From contig CANROT010000011.1 of assembly GCA_947632285.1 (NCBI GenBank), forward strand, positions 1 through 32,156: a stretch of DNA of 32,156 nt, read 5' to 3'. Positions 28,101-32,156 of the stretch are shown here, piece by piece (within the stretch, counting starts at the first letter, position 1; the number at the start of each line of letters is the position of its first letter). Source of the DNA: an uncultured Clostridia bacterium (GTDB lineage: Bacteria > Bacillota > Clostridia > Oscillospirales > CAG-272). Made by a program: the position numbers and the translations under genes. The notes under the pieces were generated by a model. The model saw only the letters and a program-made list of their open reading frames with translations, searched no databases and was not told where the DNA came from.

Positions 28101-28734
28101 TGTCACCTTCGTAAAGGCGGCTCATTTCCTCCAGCGCAAGGAACGTGTTCTCCGGCGAGCTGTTATTTTTGCATGATGTAAGGAGCTTTTTTTCGAGCGC
28201 CGACAGCGGCTCCGAAAATCCGGGAAACGTGAGATACAGCGCGGCGCGCAGAGAGGCTGCGCGGTAGTTCCCGGCGAAAAGACAATCCATAAATCGGAGG
28301 TGACACGCATATCGCGACCGCTTTGCGCACTCCTTGAATCTGGACTTTTCGTCATCGCTGCCGACGCGGCAGGCAAGCGCGAAATTTTCGTCTTTTTCTA
28401 TGCATACGCCGAGGTCGATGAGGGCGTTGTCATCTCTGCATTGGTGATTTGCCAAAAGCAGCCCCCAATATGCCTCTGCGTCGGCGGGATCGGATTTGAG
28501 AGTTTCGTTAAAAAATCTTGCCGCGCGGTCGAATTCTGCCGTCATAAGCATATTCTTTCCGCGTATCGTCATCGGCACGGAGCGGCCGGGTGCGCTTCTC
28601 AGCAATTCGAGCGTCGAAAGGTTGTTGTCCGGGCTTGGCTGTACGTTTCCGCACCGGGGGCATTGGACGGTGGATTTTTTCTGTTTATCCGGGACGGGGA
28701 CAGCGTAGCCGCATGCGGAACATGCTGTGGTCAT
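25138..28734 (-). CDS. zinc-ribbon / TPR-like / multi-TM / beta-helix (GLUG-like) protein
   Basis: Start MTTACSACGYAVPVP...CPRCGN at 28734 preceded by GGAG; AEAYWGLLLANHQC; three TM segments; C-terminal repeats such as IIDCTVSGV, VRSCSVTKV, IENCSVSRL. The upstream part of the ORF to 28944 is probably not translated. Confidence 0.75.
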   Translation of the reverse strand: MTTACSACGYAVPVPDKQKKSTVQCPRCGNVQPSPDNNLSTLELLRSAPGRSVPMTIRGKNMLMTAEFDRAARFFNETLKSDPADAEAYWGLLLANHQCRDDNALIDLGVCIEKDENFALACRVGSDDEKSRFKECAKRSRYACHLRFMDCLFAGNYRAASLRAALYLTFPGFSEPLSALEKKLLTSCKNNSSPENTFLALEEMSRLYEGDKYLAGALDTLKHYRAKTLDKMLALIYPKGNSRSVDESRRLAKLWANCKDPNDGKPSLPCDRYMFLAKRVSLLDAASRTVWAGFVCELFDSAAALGADADACTNEKNAFLDRLEDLPPSAEMYKLLIKQRPNGWRPYLGFVLLNESSRPKPSLSEEDRKWLSGLNAFGFASFSRGDEERAKALFDKLANESARLREYPEKTRANNLPYLNKATDLAPEPQKVKAAADKSIGELRAYCEKEAASLDTLRKSAQRTLDAIIVKKQQKQKEDRRKMTLSGHLSVAFCLSSLAVMAFLLISALLNYFDPARLLPYNVGIYATLATVISLAAGAVLFFGAIAWNLERNGYRSYAFSRALRAISAFLVPAAAIGASAMFIAASVHFNNGIGTIEISGADDISYIKKHNGASFMFTSDIDLTNASDPINGSFHGTLDGNGHAVRGITGSGEYWIEENEGTIKNIRFEDLHITGESFSLIGSNKQNGQIIDCTVSGVTSESADAGFSGIVHSNNGVVRSCSVTKVRGEMKNFAALVYENLADSTVAECSVSDIALTVYGGFSGAFTINKGSVSGITVSDVELSGTPDDDFEERDIAGICIEQTDKAHIENCSVSRLTVRDINVRSLAGICVKSGGEIKNCRLSEANISAGVAHYFGGIAGEAQGQLSRCSVDGIAIVTVINRYPTDETPCPIIGGIAGWQADDISYSCSTLSFDIKSKIYYDAVRLFAGGISGSISEGINITRTYFSGDIHIECGSTDGTPDDTNRPSEADPSNFYHKNFPDFGDKCLIGGIYGSVKWDYGKWEGETAKITECFTDGSIEFVTTAGYSSASKPHIYTGGLTGITISKVDVEITDSYSAMNIYVSLPEEDGNSYGYAYVGGLNPYFGACAPHLKNCFFAGTISASKIENSDTLTVWGVPYDFLNGYKDINSYFREDCGFNVIFADDFIVPNEQFMSADFIHNTMLWEDDAWQITDGALPVLKNVGYRENDGSGTAEQ

Positions 28735-28900
28735 GATGCGTTTTCTCCATTTCGGGTAATTTCGGCATTTCTTGTTAATATAATAGCATAGACGTCTATA
28801 TATTGTCAACTTTAGGACAGCATTTCGGCGCTTTTTGCATATATCTTTGGTGCGCAGCGCTGCCGCACCCGTGACCGTGGATCGATGATATGCAGAAACA

Positions 28901-28941
28901 AAAAACGATCCGCTCACGCAAACGCAGAGCGGATCGTTTTT
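28901..28941 (-). terminator. intrinsic terminator of the SLC13-like permease gene
   Basis: AAAAACGATCCGCTC (28901-28915) / GAGCGGATCGTTTTT (28927-28941), 15-bp perfect stem, 11-nt loop. Confidence 0.85.
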
Positions 28942-28947
28942 CATGAT

Positions 28948-30240
28948 TTATTTCAGAATGAACAAGAAACCGAGCAGAACAAAGAGGAACGCGAAATTGA
29001 AGGCGGAGAACTCGGCGATATATCTGCCCGCCTTTCCGGGGTTGTGCTTTACATACTCGCGGAACGTGATGAGGCTGGCGAGTGAGGCGATCAGCGTGCC
29101 GACGCCGCCGATGTTGACGCCGCGGAGCAGGTCCGCGTAATTGTCCGTGAACTGTGAGAGCAGTATGGCGGAGGGGACATTGCTGATGAACTGGCAGGAC
29201 AACGCGCTGAAAAGGAGCGTGCTCTTTCCGAGCAAAAACGAGAAGAAACCGCGAACGGCGGGTATGCGCGCCATGTTGCCGGAGAAGATGAAGAAAAATA
29301 CGAACGTGAAGAGCAGCGGATAGTCGACGGAGCGGAGCGCCTTTTTGTCCGCGAAGAACAGCACCGGCGGGATAACGAGCAGCCCTATCCAGTACGGGAT
29401 ACCGCGGAAGACTATCGCGATCGCGAGCGCGAAGAGGCAGAGGTAGAGGGCGGCGCGCTTCGGGTCGAAGTCAAGGCGCTCTTTGCCGACCGAGAGCGGC
29501 TCCGGCTTGACGAAGACGATGCAGAAGACGGTGATGAGCAGCACCGAGAGTATGAAGGGCGGCGCCATTATCGACATGAATTCAAGGTTCGGGATATTGA
29601 ACTTCGTGTAGAGGTAGAGGTTCTGCGGGTTGCCGAACGGCGTCAGCATTCCGCCGAGGTTCGCGGCGATGTTCTGCATGATGAACGTGAACGCCATGTA
29701 CTTTTCCTTGCCGGTCGAGGATAAAACGAGATATCCGAGCGGCAGAAAGGTCAAGAGCGCCATGTCGTTGGCGATGAGCATCGAGCCGATAAAGGTGATG
29801 TAGACGAGGGCGAGCACGCTCATGCGCGCGTTTTTGAATATGCGGACGACGCGGCGCGCGAGCATATAGAAAAAGTCGATGTCCTTGAGCGCGCAGACGA
29901 CGGCGAGCACACAGAAAAGGCACGTCAGCGTCTTTAAGTCGAAGTAGCCGAGGTATGCGGCGTCGACGGGGACGAGCAGCGTCGTGAACGCGGCCGCCGC
30001 CATCGCGATGACCATAACGGTGTTCTTCTTGACGAACGCCTCCGCGCGGTGAAGGAGCTCCTCCCCCGTTATGCGCGGGCGGCGCGGGAGCGCGACGGCT
30101 CCCCCTGCTGCCGGGCGCACGAAGCGGACGTGATAATGCCCGGCGGAATTTATGTGGAGCGGCTGCCGCGCGCGGCGGCCGCTTTTAAATTGTGATGCAA
30201 GCTCCGTCCCGGAGTCGGTATTTGTCATATCAGCCTCCAC
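28948..30240 (-). CDS. SLC13/CitMHS/ArsB-like anion permease
   Basis: About 10-12 TM segments; IMQNIAANLGGMLTPFGNPQNLYLY and CQFISNVPSAILLSQFT are typical of the ion transporter superfamily; an alternative start is 30228. Confidence 0.82.
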   Translation of the reverse strand: MEADMTNTDSGTELASQFKSGRRARQPLHINSAGHYHVRFVRPAAGGAVALPRRPRITGEELLHRAEAFVKKNTVMVIAMAAAAFTTLLVPVDAAYLGYFDLKTLTCLFCVLAVVCALKDIDFFYMLARRVVRIFKNARMSVLALVYITFIGSMLIANDMALLTFLPLGYLVLSSTGKEKYMAFTFIMQNIAANLGGMLTPFGNPQNLYLYTKFNIPNLEFMSIMAPPFILSVLLITVFCIVFVKPEPLSVGKERLDFDPKRAALYLCLFALAIAIVFRGIPYWIGLLVIPPVLFFADKKALRSVDYPLLFTFVFFFIFSGNMARIPAVRGFFSFLLGKSTLLFSALSCQFISNVPSAILLSQFTDNYADLLRGVNIGGVGTLIASLASLITFREYVKHNPGKAGRYIAEFSAFNFAFLFVLLGFLFILK

Positions 30241-30362
30241 AGCGACAAATTTTTTGCCGCAATTATTATACTCCGGGCAAAACCGCGTTGCAACTGCAAA
30301 TCCGTTGAAAATCTCACAAAAATAAGGCGCGAAAACGCCTGCGATATTGTCAAAAAGACGAC

Positions 30363-30443
30363 CCGGGGGGAGTGCAAAGATGGGGCGTGACGCCCCATCT
30401 TTGCACTCCCCCCGGACCCCCTCTTCAAAACTTTTTATTGACT
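30363..30443 (+). repeat. hairpin-plus-tail intergenic element, copy 3
   Basis: CCGGGGGGAGTGCAAAGATGGGGCG (30363-30387) / CGCCCCATCTTTGCACTCCCCCCGG (30391-30415), 25-bp perfect stem, then tail ACCCCCTCTTCAAAACTTTTTATTGACT. Confidence 0.85.
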
Positions 30444-30461
30444 ATGGGGGTATTAAAATTT

Positions 30462-31853
30462 TTACGAAAATTCTATTGATTTGAGGTGGCCGCTGCCGCC
30501 GCCGGAAAAGCAGAGGTAGACGGCGCGGACGCCGTCCGGGATATATACGGGCGCAGTGTGCGCCTACCAGATATTGGAGCCGCCGACGGGGACCTCGCCG
30601 AGGACCTCGCCGCCCGGTGACGTTCGAACCGTGAATTTGCCGCCGATGTAGCCGCGCGTTCTGACCGTGAGCGCGCTGACAGAGCGAAAATCGAGGTATT
30701 TGAAGCCGATGACGGCGCCGTCCGCGACGTTTGCGATATAGCCGACCTCGCGGTCGCCGTCGCGTCCGTCCTGCACGACTTTCGGGCAGTCAACGCCGAA
30801 TCTGCCCGGCGAGGACGAAAGATACAGGCAGCACGCGAGATACGCCGGGTACTCCGCCTTTGCCGGGAGCGGTCCGCCGAGCCCCTGAGAGGTGATCTCC
30901 GCCTGGAGAAATCCGCCGTCCTCCGTGCGCGTCAGCACCTCGGCGCAGCCCTGCCGCGAATACCACGTGCCGTTCGTGTGGCGGTGATAAAATATGAGAT
31001 ACCTGCCGCCGACCTCAACGACGGAGCCGTGATTGTTCGCGATATACGCGGACGGGACGTCGACGTCCTTGTACGTGCCGATGCCGATGTCGCCGTTGCT
31101 GACGAGGACGCCGCGGTACGTGAACCCTTCGCGCGGCGACTTCGAGGTCGCGTAACAGAGCTCGTGCATGTGCTCGGACGAGTAGATGAAGTAATATGTA
31201 TCGCCGAATTTGCGTATCGACGGCGCCTCAAAAAAGGCGTGGTTTTGAAAACACGTTCCCTCGCTGTAGGAGCTGCCGGGCACGATGATGACGGGCGGCT
31301 CCCGCACGGTCAGCATATCGGGGCCGAGCACCGTCGCCATCGCGCCGTGGCGGCTCTTGTCGCCGCGGCCGCAGAAGCCGGTGTAAAGGTACGTGAGCTC
31401 GCCCTCGGTCAGAACGCCCGGATCGAACTGCGGCTCGTCCCCTTCGCGGCAGCCGAGCAGCGTCCCGTCCGGGTAGTGAACATAGCCGAGGAAGGAAAAC
31501 TTCCCGGCGGGCTCGTCACAGACGGCGACGGAGACGACGGAGACATGATCGAGGACGTAGTAGAGGTAATAGCGCCCGTCGGGGCCGCGCGTCACGTCCG
31601 GGGCGTAGAGGCACATCGAGCCGTCCCGGTTATAGGGGTCGGCGGTCTTTTCGTATATGACGCCCTCATACCGCCAGTCCCCGAGGTCGTCGACGGGGGC
31701 GGACCAGCAGACGTAGTCGCCGAGGCAGAAGACGTGCCCGTTGTACATGTCGTGCGAGCCGTAGACGTAGACGCGGCCGCCGAAGACGTAGGGCTCCCCG
31801 TCCGGGACGTATTCCCACGAGGGGAGATAGGGATTTACGGGTCTGTTTTTCAT
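30462..31853 (-). CDS. glycoside hydrolase family 43 protein with C-terminal CBM6-like domain, interrupted by in-frame TAG
   Basis: GH43 core (YVFGGRVYVYGSHDMYNG, YAPDVTRGPDGRYYLYYV, FFEAPSIRKFGDTYYFIYS, HGSVVEVGGRYLIFYHRHT). TAG at 30564-30566 is followed in frame by AHTAPVYIPDGVRAVYLCFSGGGSGHLKSIEFS and TAA at 30462-30464. Confidence 0.85.
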
Positions 31854-32156
31854 AAAGTCTCCTTTGTGCGGTCGACGAGCATACGCTCAAAGTCGGAGCA
31901 CGCGCCGATCGTGTCGATACCGTCCGGCGTAAAGCGGACGCCGGCGAGCTCTTTTGTGTACGGCTCCCAGCGCGGGAGCGGCTCGCCGTCTATATCGGTG
32001 CCGTTCGGGTCGCCGGAGCGGATAAAGTTGCACCAGTAGTTACACATGCGGCGGGCAAGGTCGTAGTATTTGCCGGTGAACGGGCGGTGGCACTTCGCGA
32101 GCGTTTCAAAGAAGAACCAGAGGTCGCTCGAGTGAAAGCTGCCGGGCGAGTCGTCC
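31850..32156 (-). CDS. carboxylesterase type B family protein, C-terminal part (truncated by window edge)
   Basis: DDSPGSFHSSDLWFFFETLAKCHRPFTGKYYDLARRMCNYWCNFIRSGDPNG...LPRWEPYTKE; 4-bp ATGA overlap with the GH43 start. Confidence 0.85.
   Translation of the reverse strand, partial: DDSPGSFHSSDLWFFFETLAKCHRPFTGKYYDLARRMCNYWCNFIRSGDPNGTDIDGEPLPRWEPYTKELAGVRFTPDGIDTIGACSDFERMLVDRTKETL

Noticed and set aside
28735-28944. N-terminal extension of the 1268-aa ORF
   Set aside because: The segment overlaps the neighbouring terminator, has no domain similarity, and a good ribosome-binding site plus zinc-ribbon start supports 28734.
30564-30566. UAG recoding (pyrrolysine or alternative code) as explanation of the GH43 stop
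   Set aside because: No suppressor tRNA in the window and another gene (GNAT) appears to end normally with TAG; a nonsense change or sequence error is simpler, so recoding is kept only as a low-probability option.
30978-32039. 353-aa plus-strand ORF opposite GH43/esterase
   Set aside because: Antisense to a clear GH43 coding frame; no recognisable domain and repetitive V/A/D/R composition.
1-32156. CRISPR arrays, prophage or transposase genes
   Set aside because: No regularly spaced direct repeats and no transposase, integrase or phage structural motifs seen in the translated ORFs.

Overview
This looks like a GC-rich Firmicutes/Clostridia-type chromosomal segment; that is an inference from gene content, and no taxonomic search was possible. 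Left part (1-5.6 kb, minus strand): rlmH, a YycJ/WalJ-like MBL hydrolase, a small membrane protein, galactokinase, a YmdB-like phosphoesterase and ribonuclease Y. Next come a flavin reductase and a lower-GC insert with a GNAT acetyltransferase and a small membrane protein preceded by duplicated leaders. From 7.4 to 16.2 kb there is a divergent envelope/transport locus: two ABC-2-like permeases plus a lipoprotein on one side, and a lipoprotein plus two fused ABC-ATPase/FtsX proteins on the other. A promoter with three TCTTAAA boxes spaced exactly 11 bp drives the second side. Then follow a tRNA-Glu(CTC) with unusual repeat structure at its 3' end, a YczE-like protein, a HAD-IIA phosphatase, a CyuA-like cysteine desulfidase, a GH2 lipoprotein with a divergent AraC regulator, a pair of zinc-ribbon/repeat proteins (one with a membrane-spanning beta-helix architecture), an SLC13/ArsB-like permease, a GH43-CBM6 gene and a truncated carboxylesterase. 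The strongest unusual signals are: (1) an in-frame amber codon near the end of the GH43-CBM6 gene, with the CBM6 C-terminus intact behind it; (2) a 26-bp inverted repeat that extends into the 3' end of tRNA-Glu, plus a tandem duplication beside it; (3) a hairpin-plus-conserved-tail intergenic repeat family (3 copies); (4) the helically phased TCTTAAA regulator boxes; (5) the zinc-ribbon/TPR/3-TM/beta-helix protein pair.
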